From the NCBI GenBank assembly GCA_003640385.1, contig RCAB01000546.1, positions 1 through 39,636 on the forward strand: a DNA stretch of 39,636 bases. The letters are read 5' to 3'. Below, in pieces: positions 11,262 to 25,500 of this stretch (its first letter is position 1; every line of letters starts with the position of its first letter). This DNA comes from Setaria digitata. Its lineage: Eukaryota > Nematoda > Chromadorea > Rhabditida > Setariidae. A program made the translations under genes and the position numbers. The notes below the pieces were generated by a model. It saw only the letters and a list, made by a program, of their open reading frames with translations, searched no databases and had not been told where the DNA came from.

Positions 11262-14200
11262 CCTTTCCTTCTATCTTCTATCACTCCGTAAAGTGACTTT
11301 TGTTTCCTCTGGAGGATAAACTACTCTTCCTTTTACTTCCTCCTTCTTTTTGTTTGTTTGCTCTCGAAAAAATTTCTCCACACTAATTTCCTGTTGGCCA
11401 GTTCCAGTTCATCGATCCGAATCACCCAACACGTTCAGGTACATCCATTTCTCTTTCCCTGCTGCTTCTCCTCCTTTCCAAACATGAACACTACCAGTTG
11501 TTGGTAATTAAAACTTGCTAATTAACTCTTCGCCATCATATCAGCAAAAGTAATTGATACTGGCAACAATAATCCCAACAGCAACTATAGAAGGTGAAAT
11601 AAGCTGCAATGGAAAAGAGCCTAGTTCGTGCAAGAGCAACAGAGAAGCGAAATTTCAACGATGTGATGATGTTCGAATAAATTATTGTAAACAACTTTTC
11701 TCAAATAATTATTGACCGAATGAAGGCTTAAGTTGCCCAGAGAAAGGTCTTAATCTCTGCCTTACTGGACAGCAAAAATGACCGCTTCCATTCCTCAACC
11801 ATCGCTTTACAACATTAGTAACTGCACTCCTACTGCAGACAACAAGAATAATTTGAAACGAAAAAAACAAATCCGAGCGATTCTCTCTCACTCAACTTTG
11901 ACATGTGGCCAAGAATTCTTGTAGAACTATAGTGAGGGTTCAAAGAAGAAGGAAGTTGTGAGAAGGATATGGGATTCTTCCAGATGATCAGTGTAGCAAC
12001 CCATTATGGTAACTGTTAATTGATAGCAATTATCAAAGTTCATTCTTTTACAAGTTAGTGAAAAAAAGAAAAGAAATAAGTCGAGTGCAGCAGTTCAGTT
12101 GAAAAAAGTCCCAAAGATGACTACTGCCTTAAGAAGTGATCAAAAATCAAAAAATCAACGTTCTGAAGTGTCGTCTTTTTCCATTCTATGCAACAACAAT
12201 GAAACCAATTCTCGATCGAATTGTTAGGCTTATCAAAAAAGGGTCGATGTCTCAGTGTCAATGCTCGAAACAAAGATTTGCGTCCTAAAAAAGTTTCAGA
12301 CCGCAAAACCTTTCTGATTCTCGAGAAAGAAGTGCGCTCAAAAAGTTCCCAAAATGTATTGCAGTACTTTCTCCTTGCTCATTCAGAAATATTTTCATTT
12401 AAGACAAAAAGCTTTTAAACTAACGAAATAACAAATTGCTTCCACTTCTTGTTGGTCAGTCGATTGTAATCCCTTGGAACTTTCCTTTTATTTCAATGGT
12501 CAGTTTAATGTTTAAAGCGAGCATTTTTATTATATTTCGTTTTCAGTTAATTTCAAGTTTAAGAATATGAGTGGGAAATTTGTTTAAAAAGGCTAATTAC
12601 TTCCTCCTTCTGCTAATCGGCTGTGTAAATTTCTGACGTATGAGACAATTGCTTATTTCTTCACAAATCTACTTTTCATTAGCAGTCTCGATGTTATCAT
12701 ATGCCATCATCTCAAGTGTGAATGTCTGATAACCTCTTCCTTCCAGGATTTTTCGATAACATGTAGTCATTCAGCAGAAAAAAAAAATCCACAAATCGAG
12801 GATTCATTCTGATCTTAATTTGTACAACACAACTATCACAAAGATGGATAAAAAACAAAGCAAAATTACGAAACATGCATCACAGCATGAAAAGTGATAC
12901 AACAAAGTGCTTTACAGATGTATGGAAATATGGAAATGAATCATAAAAGCCGGAATAATTTTAACAAGCCGTCACAAGTGAGAATCCGTGAGAATAAAAT
13001 TTTAAGGAACAAGAAAAACCTTCTTTACCTTAAGATTTGGTAACTTCTTAGGAGCTGACGTAAAAAGTATGCATACCAAGATCTAATAAATATTTCAAAT
13101 ATTGCGTGAATGGTCGGCAGTAACATAAAGAAATAAATTCTGCACCTTACGGTAGCATCAATTTTCGGCAAGTTTGAGCAAATATACAGATCTATGCCAC
13201 TGATACGACTTTCATCACAAAAATTTGCCACTGTAAAGCAAAACTAAGCGCATAAAATGCGGAAACAATCTTGTCAAGAGATTAAAGAGATTAGGCTGCT
13301 TATCTCCAAAATACTGGTAATCTTTTCACGACAAAACTGAGAAAGTAACATGAGCCAGAAATTAATAGCGAAAGGTAGAATGAATAAAAGAAGGAATTAC
13401 TTCTAGTGTACGATTTTTCCCCTGAGAAGCTAAAAACCTATAAACCTACTTCACCGTTAAAGATAGAAAGAAAAACAAAGAGAAGAAATAAAATGCAATT
13501 GATAAGGAAGCCGATCGGCGAAAACATTAGCCATGAATGGTAGAAAGCCAAGCCAAAGAAATTAATGGCTTTCATAATAGTCAGCCAACGTTTGTAAAGC
13601 ATACGGTCTAATTTCAAAAAGAAAATTTGCATGATGCAGCAAAGAGACTTCATCAGATCCATAAAAAACCAAGATGATGCTTAAATGAAGGGAGATGTCG
13701 ATGGGCTTTTTACATGCCAACATACAAGGCCTGGTGAAGAAAGTATAGGAAGGTTTTCAATTCACTTGGCACTAACTTGGGATCTGTTAAATCGCCGGAA
13801 TCTCAAGTATTCTCTTCTTACACGTTTATTTATTTCCAGCATTTTCTTTTTAACATATTTGTAGAGTGAATAACTCCCCTCTCCTTCGTACATTATTCGA
13901 AATTTTCAAATAGAATTGTAACGCTTTCTCTAAATATCTGTGAGACTGAAATGAATTCTGATCTGGAAGAACTGATATCAGAGGAAGATAAGGTCTTGAT
14001 GGAACAACTTATTATACTTTCAAGACATTTGTATGTCAGAGATCGGTAAGAACCTGAGCATTATTTTCATCTTTCATTTTCCAAATGTCGTAATATTTTC
14101 TCCTAACTAGAATTGCGCCCTTTCAAATAAATTAAAACATTCAAATTAATTATTTTCACTTTTTCGAATCGATAAAAGAATTCCCTGGAGATGTTCCTAT

Positions 14201-14567
14201 CTTCCTTCTTTTCCTCTAACTTTGCCAAAAAGCGAGAAGTAGCGAAATGAGATGTTATCAGCGACTTAAGCTAGATGACCACATTTGATTTCACTATCAC
14301 TTAATTTCGCGAGTTATAAAACAAGACTGTCACAGTAAGAAAGTGTTTGGCAGCGTCAATCGTACTATGGATTCTCCAGTTACACCGAATACAGAAATAT
14401 GCGAAACTCTTCGGAATTATCAGACTGAACGATCAGAAACAGCACAGAAAAGAGGGCCTCTTATCAAGCACAAGCACTCCACTCCGAGACAACCAATTAA
14501 TAATTCAAATTAGAGCAAAAAGCGAAAATCGAACAACCACGAGTGTTCAGAAGGACCTAAGGGTGAA

Positions 14568-14672
14568 GTGTGTCTATGTGTATGTGTACAAGCCAAGTAT
14601 AGGGCCCCAAGTTCGAGGCTTCAAAAGAATCAATCGACTAAAACGTGTCTGTATGTGTGTGCGTGTGGGTGG
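14568..14672. repeat. TG-rich simple-sequence stretches
   Basis: Two imperfect TG-rich tracts, about 14568-14588 and 14645-14672, built from TGTG, TATG and CGTG units. They are degenerate microsatellites. Confidence 0.75.
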
Positions 14673-17600
14673 GATCTGGCCAGTCCAAAAAAGTCACACT
14701 GACGTGAGTGGGTGAGAATGAAAATTTGTAAATTTATAACTGGACTCTGCCTACCTTGCTCCCACACCACTCTCTCCTTTCCGTCATTTGTCACTGGCGT
14801 CACATTTGTCACCTGTATCCATATCAGTAATTACTTTTATTGGCAATTTCTAAGTATGATTGGAACAGTTTACTAATAATGACAATGATATGTGATTAAC
14901 AGTGATTTCAACCCAAGCTATATTTCATGCTACGAGGTGAAATTCTGAAGTTATGATCTAACATTTATAACTTAATGATCCTACATACTACGCATAATTA
15001 AGTCTTTTTATGCATCTGAATAATTAATTACCCCATCTTAAACAGGAAAAAAAAAACTTTTTAAACTAATTTCATCTTAAAGTACCACCTAGAATCTGTT
15101 TTCCGAATAAATTTTTCAATGAAATGAAGAAAAAAGATAAAACAGCAATAAAACAACTTCCTTCCTTCGTATTCAATTCTTCGAAATTCTTGCGATCAAA
15201 ATCAATTAAAACGAGAGATTTAAGAATACAGAATTTACTTAACGTGCACCGAAAAAAGCCATTTTTCCAGTACTACAAACAAATGCTAAGTTGGAAAAAA
15301 TTAAACAGTGATAGTGCTAAGCTCGTTTCCATACATCTGGAAAATTCATTCTTTTTTAGATTTATTTTTTTCGACTAATCAATTAATTCCATCATCATCA
15401 AGTATAATATGTCATCGCCGCATCTTCCAGGTGCTATTGAAGAACACCAAAATCACTGCTAAAGAATGTGTATATCAGCTGTTACAACGGGTACATATAT
15501 CCTCAAATTATGTTTTCATCATACATTTTTCTAGCGGCTCGAAACAGATTTCTGTTGTAATGTTTTTGTTATAATTTTTCACCAACATAAACTACCAGAT
15601 GCTTTGGTTGAAGTGTTCTATACTGCTCACCAGATGCCTCTAGAACCTCACCTGCAGAAATGCACCTAAAGCGAGACTTAAAAATTGATGAGGCAATTTT
15701 CAATCAACTGAATGAGTCAAGCTGGGAAGGAGAAGAGATGAAGTGAAGTAAAAAGAAAGTAGGAGCTTTCTTCTTCAGTTACCTTTCAGCTTTAATCAAA
15801 TTACTTTTCTCGATCATGGGATAAGTAGTGTTAGTAACAAATACTCTCAAAAGAACCGAGAGATCCGCTGAATACGTGAAACGCTGAAATGAAATCCGTT
15901 CAGTTTCTATTTCTTGGTTAGCTTAAGATCGACCGTTCTAACCTTATTGTTAGATGAAAAATCTACAATTTTTTTTTTTTTTAAATTTTATAAAGTCTGT
16001 CTGAAGTGTTTTTGAAACGAAATTTAAAGAAAAAGAAAAAAAAAACATTAAACAGACAAAGGACGGTTTAGTGTTGAGAGGACACATCTATTTGTTAATG
16101 TTATTAACAAGTATTATCATTAATTATCATTATTATTTAATTTTAATATATCTGAAAGTTATAAAAAAAGGAAAATCGCCACAATTTAAATTGAGAAGAG
16201 ATGGATGGTTCGATTAACCAAAATTCTCACGTTCAATATTTTCGACTTCTAGTTTCAATTTTTTGATTTTTTTTTTCAGTTTCTCTCTAAATTCAAAGGG
16301 ATTGTAATTAACAGGAAATAACGAGTGAAAAAGTAAGATCACTTCTGGAGGTTAACATAGCCTAAAATAATCGATCATCATCAGCAGGACTTTTGATTAC
16401 TCCTGAGTTAACAGTGATTACAAAAGCTTATTTGTATCACCTCTCTTTCTTTCCCTTTCTGCTTAACACTTACGTACTTATTTTCTTTGAATCCATTTAA
16501 GCTTAATCTCCAGTCAGAACCTGAAATAGAAAGGAAGACAACGAGCTTTGAAAATTGTCTACAGCCGCTTCATCCGACCATTATTCAAACACTTCTGTTT
16601 CTAATTCACATGATAAATAATATAAGAGAATTCTATAAGGCTATAGTATTATAATGTTAATGACGCAAACTGTTCCTTTTAAAATTTTAAAGAACTTTGT
16701 TCCCTTAAAAATTAAATTATATGAATGAAGATTCAGGAATAAAGCCAAGTAGTAGTGAAAAATCAACAATATGGTCTCTTGATAAATGGAAGAATGATAA
16801 CTGAACGGCAAAGATGAAAGAATAATATTGTTCAACAACTACATTCAAGGAGCTTTGGACTCCTAAATATAGGAAAAAAAGCCAAAAAATGAAAGATTCA
16901 GAAGGAAAAAGCTTGAAAAATAAAAATTATTGAAGAAAAAAAATTTCATTTTATACCGGAAGTTGAGAAATCTATGAACAAAGATAAATAAAATAATTGG
17001 ATTAGTAACTTGAGGAGAATTATTGTCAGCGAAGAGAATTCCTCATTATCATTAAAATTATTTGTATAAAAGATAAATTCTTTACTGATCAGTTCAATTA
17101 GTTGTGTCTAGTTTTAGTTAGTTCTGCAACTAAAGAATGTTGCAAAGTTGCTTTTAACATGAAGCAATAAAATATTACTTCAAGAAAAATATTAAATCAC
17201 ATAAAGCAGACGATATCTAATCTCTACAACCTTCTCCTATTGGGCACTGACGATATTATTTAACTGTTTCAGTAAATAAACAAACGATTACAACGGTAAT
17301 CTAAGTAAATAATCAATGAAAACATATATTTTTAGCGATTTGGAAAATTGCAAGTAATAACGAAATGAGGCATGAAAACTGAAACAATATAATAAATGAA
17401 GCATCTAAATTACAATATGTTTAAGTAAACCAAGGAGAATTCAAATGGAACAATCAGCACTTTAATCAGTTCCAAATAAATACCCGTTGATCAAGATGTT
17501 TAATGCATACATTTAGCTCTAATAAATACAACTTGAACAACGTTGAATGGTCACAATCTTTTTTTTAAACGAAATATTCGTGATAATTTGTGCATACTTT

Positions 17601-18234
17601 TACATTCTTAAAAATAGAATATAAGTAACATGATTTTAAATTTTATTCGAAACTAATCCTTAAATCTGTAACTTCCCTTTAATTCAAGCGCTTATTAACA
17701 ACGATATTTCCAATCATATAGCTTACCTTATCCTTTCGTTAACCAAAAAATCTTGGAAATATAAACTTATTCAGTGTTCCAACAATAACTGATGCTATGT
17801 CATTCAGAAAGTGATAAAATTTATAGAAAGCTAAGATAATAACTTAAGAATATCTTCTAGCAAGGCTTTCATTTCAGTACAGTATTTCAAATCAATTTAA
17901 CTCTTCTCTAAAAGCTCTGAGACTCGTTTGATTTAAAGCTCAGAGTATCTCAACCATTCTAATCATTTGTTCAACTCAAAGATATTCTAATAAATTATGC
18001 AAAAAGTCAATCTCTCGTTTCGAAAGTTTAATCAGGTATCTTGACTGAAAAATTCAGCGTAGTCCTGAGAAGTAGCTGTACTCGGGATCTCTCAAAGGAC
18101 TAGGATTGTGATATCTCCCAGACAGACATATGTAATAACAATGTTTAGGAAGTGAGGAACATTGGAACGCCGACATATTTGCTTATCGAAGAAGGAAGAG
18201 CAAAAGCCCAAAAGCCCATTCTTCTCACCTCCCT

Positions 18235-18270
18235 TCTCTCTCTCTCTCTCTCCTTCACTTTCTCTCTCGC
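18235..18270. repeat. CT-rich microsatellite
   Basis: A pure CT run at 18235-18252 continues into an imperfect pyrimidine tract to about 18270 (GA-rich on the other strand). It lies in the intergenic region downstream of PHLPP. Confidence 0.85.
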
Positions 18271-18841
18271 CTTACCACACATAGATATGAGTGAGAGTAA
18301 GAGGTAATGAGTAAAACTCTTTTCAAAATTAAATTTTTCAAATAGCAGTTTAAAATGAAATGTATGCTTAAATAACGTTGCTTTTGACTAATTTTATGTG
18401 CCCATACTTTGAGTAATGCTTCACCTGATTATAGCTGTCCGGAAAGGGAACAAGCTTCGGGAAAGTGAGACGAGTATAGAGATAAGTCCTTGAAAGTGAA
18501 GAAAGTAAAAGAGGTCAAATAAAAAAGGACAGTTCGGAATAGCGAAATGAATAAAATGAACAATCCCGGACAACAGAATGAGTGAAGCAGTAGTGATCGT
18601 TTAATCCATTCACTATTGACATTCAGCAACATGCGATGCATCCCTTTCTCGGCCAACTTCGAGCATTCCAAGCAGGACTTGGCTCATTTCACTGGGCTCA
18701 TTCTCTTCACCCAAAACCATGCATCCGACCCTCCCCTCTATATACGCCAAATTCTCAGTATGGCGGCCCCTCTTACTCGCGCTGCGAAACTCAACCTTCC
18801 CCCATCTCACTTCGTTTCAAATAATGGCAGTATTTTTGCGT

Positions 18842-18851
18842 TTTATTTATT
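18842..18851 (-). terminator. Overlapping poly(A) signals of the PHLPP gene
   Basis: On the minus strand two AATAAA hexamers overlap (AATAAATAAA), about 100 nt past the TAA stop at 18951-18953. This is a good position for the 3' end of the gene. Confidence 0.6.
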
Positions 18852-18950
18852 CGATCGGAATAGTCTTTATTGTCATGATGTAGCACATCTAAGCACACCT
18901 TTCCGTTCTTCACGAAGGATGAAGCTGTTTCCGATCCACTGATCTATCGA

Positions 18951-19527
18951 TTATACATTGTATAGCTTCATAATGTTCCCTTCCGGAGTTCGCAACTGAA
19001 GCTGTTCACTAAGGGTTGTGCGGGCACGTTGGAAACGTTCTTTGCTATCGGCAATCGCTGCAGCACTAAGACGATCATACATATCAATTCGTTTGCGGAT
19101 TGAAAGTCGTTCGGTTGATATCTGATCACTGTGCGGATCCGGTGGGGCATTAGAAGGTGATACACCACGTGAAGTGCTGTACTTCGATTCTGTACTACTC
19201 GATGGGCAATTACTGAAACAGACATAGATGGGAAGGAAACATTCCTAACATCGTGATATAAACTTTAATTCGTCCAAGAACAGTAGTAGTCCTTATTGAC
19301 AAAAAGTATGTTTAATTATAACTGTCATATTTCACTGATTTATCAGTCACACCTGTCGATCTTGTTCGGCATCAGTTCCACTGTACTAAAGCTTTCTCTT
19401 CTGTTCCATAATTGGAGACCAGAAGATAAGGAACAGTTGTTGTTCGAATCATCGTCAATTTTATTTATTGCTTCACTGATTTGCTCCAACCGCTCCTCTA
19501 TGTTACGTAACACATTGACACCACTTT
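18951..19527 (-). other. PHLPP: PHLPP C-terminal extension with coiled coil
   Basis: Last two exons, residues of about 1084-1228. There is a helical segment LRNIEERLEQISEAINKID, then a Ser/Pro-rich stretch, a charged segment with RKRIDMYDRLSAAAIAD, and the end KLYNV. Final YNV has a hydrophobic residue at positions 0 and -2, as in class II PDZ ligands; vertebrate PHLPPs also end in a PDZ ligand. The PDZ role is inference. Confidence 0.7.
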
Positions 19528-22500
19528 CTGAATCGATTCCAAAAATAAATTTTAAAAATAAATATGAGGAAATGATTATTCTCAGTTCTGGAAAAAAATT
19601 TTTTCACTTCATCTACTGATTCTTAGTCACTGAAAAGAAAAAACTTTTCCAATTCTCCTGGTCAGTTTAACGGCTCGTTGCATGCTAATCAAACTTTACC
19701 TTAACGTCTCAGCGAATATGGACCGCATCCTCAAATTTACAGTTTTATAAGTAGGTCATTTGCGCCATTCAAGGGTTATCAGGTAGAAGTGGAAATATTT
19801 AATGGCATGTTAATACCCCAAAAACCCTTACTTTAGAAATTACCAGTTTAATCAGCAATACAATTACTTGGGTCATTAGGTCCTATCTTCGTTTCCAGTT
19901 CTTCTGAATCTGTATTCCTATTGCAACAATCTTCTGAAGTTCGCTTGAGTCGAATAACAATGATGCTCACATTACCGCCATATTCAAATGTTTGCACCAT
20001 ATCCTTCGAGATACAGAGAGGAGATTAATTTTGAAAAGGAAAGATTATTTTCAGGAATGATTATCTATAAATTATTGTCGTACTTTGGATTCAAAAAAGG
20101 AGTGTTAAAATATATGCATCGTTTACCTTAATTTTAGAAGAAATAGAAAGTTCTTCTTTCTCATTCCAGTCTATCTCTTTCTCTGCTAATAGTTTTCAAG
20201 AAATAACCTGTAACTTTTTAGCTGCAATCTGTGGATTATAGATAGTTCGAATACTGTCTACAGCATCCTGCGGTGAAATATACCTCCACAATGCACGTGA
20301 ACTAATTACAATGAACTCATCAGCTCCAGTGAGTCTTACAGTATTCTAGAAAATTTTCACTCATGACAATTTTTACTTTATTTTTTCATTAATACTTATT
20401 TAGTAATAGTCGCACAGTTGCTGAATGGCGATGTTAATGTCTTCCAGCTGTGCATTCACAGTGGGATTGATCTGGGCAAACCTGATAAGTCTTGGGAAGA
20501 ACAGCAGGATAAAGAAATGAAAATCCAAGCGAACTTGCTGATAGACATATTCCATCGATTAAATTCTCCTCAAAAGCATGGAATTTCATTTTTACTGCGC
20601 AAATGTGGAAAATCGTCAGCAATGAAAAAAATTAACAAACAATTAAATTCATTCATTTGATCCAACAGTGAAGTCTTAGAAGCCCCCAGATACTTTTCCA
20701 GCTTCTAGAAATCAAAAACTTGCTCAAACCTTGCTGAGTATGGCGTTACCGACACGTATTTGACTGTAGTCTTCCGGAGTTATGGTAACCGGTTGATTGG
20801 GCAGTTGTAGAGCATTTCCGGAACGGCACAAGACCGCCCGAATACCACCAGCGGCTGCATAAAGCAGTCGCTGCTCTTCGATCTGAGCAAGCATTGCTGC
20901 CGCACCAAGACGTTCACCAATTTGACCGAGATGTTCATGAGCATAGACTAAAGCCATTTTCAAGTTATGCTCATTGATCAATACCTGAAATATAATATGG
21001 ATAGGACGTGTTATCAGTGATAAGCGTTAAAGTGATATTAACAAGGGCTGAATAACCTGCTGAATTCTAGTATCTTTCTCCAACTTGGCATTACTTGCCT
21101 GTTTTTGAAGAAACTCATTCAGTTTTTCGATCACAACTGCTGCGATCTGATCATTGTTTCCACCATCGACAATGCCAAAGACTGCTTGCATATTTGGATT
21201 GGGCCGAATTTGTCGAATACATAATCTAAAATTGCAATATCCTAATGATATCATACATCTTTGATGAAGTAGTTGTATGCCACAACTACTATGAATCATC
21301 TGAAGGGTAATATAATTTGGATCAAATGTCCTAAGTAATGGAAACGAGGCAATAATTTGTGGACTTGTTCAAAGGATATAACATATGTGACCCGAAGTAT
21401 TTCAACACTGTCTAAACTAGGCAGTCTGCTTCGTCTCAAGAGAAGTAGATTTGATGCACGAACAGTGATAAGAAACATATAATTCAATAGACTGACTGCA
21501 AGTTGCAGTAGACCATCAGCAAGAACATCCATCAGGATATAAGCCAAAGTTAGATTAATACACACTGCTAAGTGATAAAGAAGCGATAAGATGATTGAGA
21601 CTGGGAAGTTTGGACAAAAGTGATTTGTCTGTTGTGTTTCACTTGATCTTTCAAAGAAGAAATTGGAAAGTAGAAATTTTAGTTATCAATAGAAGAGAAG
21701 AATTCACTTATTCCGTTGTCCAGCTGATTCGCTGAAGCCGACATGAAATGTACCACAGTTGCATTCGCTTCCAACATTCACAACTGACACTGTTTGACCT
21801 TGTCTACAACAAGAAAGATTCCACGAAAGGTGAAAAATCCTTTCGAAGGTATTTATCCTTGCCCCTTTAGCTGACAGGGTGTTTTAACGTTCTTTTTTTT
21901 TACATTTTTCGTAGAAAAAAAGGTTTAGAGAAAGACAAATGATTGGGAAAGAAAACAAACAGCGAGAAAAACCATTTTGACACACATCATTTAGACATTT
22001 CAGTAAGCTAAGTTAACTTCCATCCATATGATAAATATTTACAATAGTTCCCAAAATGACCGAAGCAATACCGTCGAAATGCTAAAGTGATATCTCACCG
22101 AAACGGCTGACATATTTTTATAATTTTTGTTATTCAACCTACTTTTTTGGTTTTATATTATCAGTATCAACCCGCAACATGTAATTGCAGGTAAGATCAA
22201 GGTGTTTTAAAGTTTTTGCCATACATAAATTTGCATCCAAATTTCCGAATCCGTTGTTCGAAATATCCAGCAACTGTAAAAAAAATTTTAATTGTCTATG
22301 AGAAGACGACTACTGAATAGTATAAAAACGTTGTTAAGGATTATCCTTAGAAGCTTTGAGGATGTCAGAAGCTATTTCCAGATGTTAAATCTATTGCTAA
22401 GTTAAGTAACTGACCATAATTGAAATCAGTTTTGAATTTCTTGATGATCTTACCAGAACGATCGACTATTTCTACAATTTTCGTTATTCAACTTACTTTT

Positions 22501-25500
22501 TTTGTTTTTATGTAATCATGGTGAGCTATATTTTATTTTATAAATGCATAACCGTCGGAAGTTCTGCTACGCGACCGCAACATTGAGCAGAAAACAATTT
22601 GTTCACAAATTAATTGCACTCAGGTCTAATTAATGTGAGAAGCGCACATACAAATAGTTGAGGTGAGTGTGAGAAATCCGGAATTGTTGTAATACAATTT
22701 GAATGCATTCGTAGAACTTGCAGATTGGGTAGTTGTGGAAATGCAATGGAAATTGAAGTGAGATGATTCCCAGATAAGTTCACTTCTTCCAGTGCCACTA
22801 AACGGCTCAAACAACTGCAGGAAAAAAAAAGCAAATTTGTAAATTTCTTTTTTTTTCTTTTAAATTACAAAAAATAAAATTAAAAAACCTACACAAATAT
22901 TAAGGAAACAAAAATAGACCCTTACAATTATCTAGGATTAAGCTACTAGTTAAAAGATAGCAATAATATCAACAGTCAGGTCCAAAGGGTGTTAGAAATA
23001 GCAAAGAGTCTACGATTACTATTTTCATTTCTACGAAACGGTTTTCTTTTCTAACTAAAGTTATTTCCATTTCCCAAGCAGTGTTTTAATACGGTTGTTA
23101 AATGCTTTTTTACGTTACGATCATGAGTAAAATTACAAGTCCTCGCATTAATATCTGAAATTACAAACATAAATAATGTAAAAAATTAACCTGTCATCAA
23201 AAAACTTGAGTTGATTATAGGACAAATCTAAAAGTCGCAGACGTCGACAAGATATTACAACATTAATTACACTCTCATCCAGAAAATTTCTGGCTGCTCG
23301 AAGAAATTGAAGTCGATTTAGATCAAGCATTGTGTTTGCAGTTGGAAGTGTTTTAAGTCGATTATGTGAAACATTTAAATTTCTAAGCCTAAAAAAAATA
23401 ATTTATTGTTCTACGAAAGCGAATAATGTGAAATCTGAAGATTTTTTTAGAAAACTAAAACACACTGTTATTATTTTAAACTTCGCATCTAAGCATAGAC
23501 AGAGGATAATGAAAGTTTCACTTTTACAAAATTCTCTGTCATCGACGAATTCAGTAAAATAAGGAAGAACTAACTTATTGGCTGCCTTAAGTAATTCATT
23601 TGGCAATACATCTATGCAATTGCTGTGCAGTGACAGAATTTCTAACGAGCAGTTCTCGATTGCATCCGGCAAGCGTTCAATTTTATTATTATGGACGTAC
23701 AAATTTTTCAGTCTGCTTACATTCATGAAAATTCTGAAATTGTTTCAAACATCTGGAAGGTGTAAATTTTAATCGCATTGAGGAATGTAGAGGTAAAATC
23801 GTTGCTAAGCGAAGCTAATCCGTCCAGAAAGAAAGCTGCAAGCTAATTCGTCTAGAAAACAAGGAAACCAATATAATATCTGGTTTATAATTTCCTCTTC
23901 CTGTTACATCTCTATTAGCACTTCTTCCACATTCCTTCTCGAAAATTCCGGAAGCAACAAATCACCTGTATGGCAAGTATAAGATGAGGTTGTGATGGGC
24001 GCAAATTGTTTCAATATTAGGTAAATCGGTTAACCATTCCGGTAACGAAGTGAGACGGTTGAATGAGATTGAAAATACTACCAAGTGAACAGGTATTGGC
24101 ATTATAATTACTTGTGATAGCTCTGAAACATTAATGTAACTTCACTTTAATTTGTTCAAAATGAGAGGAAGAGAATATTGCAAGTTGTGACAGCACAACT
24201 TTATGGAACGGGTTGGAATATGGTTTCTTTATTTACTATCGGTAGTTTACTCTCTTTCAATTTCCTTTTTTCCATAAAATTTAAATTTCAAGCAGCATGA
24301 AATTTGTATCGCACAAGAAATTATTACCAGCCTTTCCTACAGCTAAGAGACTGTGACGCGAAAACATTTACGGCATTCTGAATTCATTTAATATCTTTAC
24401 CGTTTTCTTTCTGTTGGAAATTATAAAAAATGTCTCAAAATAATTCATTACTTTAAGTTTGCAACTTTGCGTATCATGAATTGTTTTAAATAGCGACGGC
24501 TATCTTAAATAAGTTTTTTCGCGTATGTTTTGATACTATTAATAATAATTAAGACAATTAATTTAATAAAAAAAGAACACTAAACCGTTTTCATCAGCAT
24601 AAAGATGTTTAAGATTGGTGCCATTCACTTGAAAGCTTGTTAACTGGAGCCTTTCACAGTGTATTATCTAAAATGAAGATAAAATGAGGAATAGAAATAT
24701 TTAAGTAGCGGAGACTGGATATTTCAAACAATAGATATATATCTATCAACTAGTGAGAATGAGTTAAACTGAAAAAAATAGTGAAGTAGTGAGAAGCCAT
24801 CATATGAACATTATTTGATATATGTAGTAAATTGTAAATTGAATAATGAATTCATTCTCAAGAAATGCATCTTAATTCAGAAAGCATAGATTTATTATCA
24901 GAGCAGATGATATAAATACCTGTATAGTGTGTAAGTTACTTAAATCTAATTCGAACAAATTTTTATTGTCCCGAATATCCAATTCTGTTAGCGCACAACA
25001 AATAAATGAAGTCAAACGTATCGTACTGAAAATTTAGAAAATTCAAGATACTGGAAGTTAAATTTCTTGAAATAACGATTCAAGCCTAGATTTGAAGAAA
25101 AAATGCATGTAATTATTGACTTCATCTCTTATTCCAGTGATCACTTTAATTACACTTATTAACAATATTATTTTTTCTCTACCATCGAAGGATGAATTTA
25201 TAAATTATAAGATCACAAACTTTTGGAATTAAAGCGAATTTAGGAACCTCATCGTCAGCTCTTCATCACATATAATTTTAACAGAAATAATGGATAGATA
25301 AATTGAAAATTTCCGGATTAAATTAAAAATTCTAAATTTTAAGTTTAATGAAATTTAGGTGACAAGGAGTTAGCCTCAAAAACTTCTACTGTGAAAAGTT
25401 AGAATTTTCAAGGCTGATTCGTTCAACTGATTCCGTTGAGAGAGAAGTTGCAGATAACTCAATTGTTTATCCTTCTGAAACTATCAGTATAAAATTTCCG

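Larger units (their letters stand above)
11262..18841. other. 7.6-kb region with no supportable gene
   Basis: Between the cyclase start and the PHLPP 3' end. It should contain the cyclase promoter and 5' UTR. Open frames are short, often lack ATG, and show no family motif or compatible splice partners. The longest (14347-14715, plus) begins at TTG and runs through a TG-rich repeat. The stretch 18613-18830 is visibly less AT-rich than its surroundings and stays open in three frames. Unseen small exons or ncRNAs are possible. Confidence 0.6.

Noticed and set aside
13025..13662. Two hydrophobic minus-strand ORFs (13025-13231 and 13438-13662) that might be membrane exons
   Set aside because: No recognisable family, no consistent splice phase linking them, and composition explains the hydrophobicity.
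14347..14715. 122-codon plus-strand open frame
   Set aside because: It starts at TTG, runs through a TG-rich simple repeat giving VYVYV-type sequence, has no family motif and no splice partner.
16207..16221. TGGTTCGATTAACCA as a tRNA T-arm
   Set aside because: No acceptor, D or anticodon stems can be built around it; it is a short palindromic stretch.
11262..18950. PHLPP and adenylyl cyclase as a nematode operon
   Set aside because: Operon genes are usually separated by a few hundred bases or less; here the gap is about 7.7 kb and PHLPP has its own poly(A) signals.
20418..20660. 80-codon plus-strand ORF
   Set aside because: Antisense shadow of the PHLPP exon at 20568-20482 and its flanking introns.
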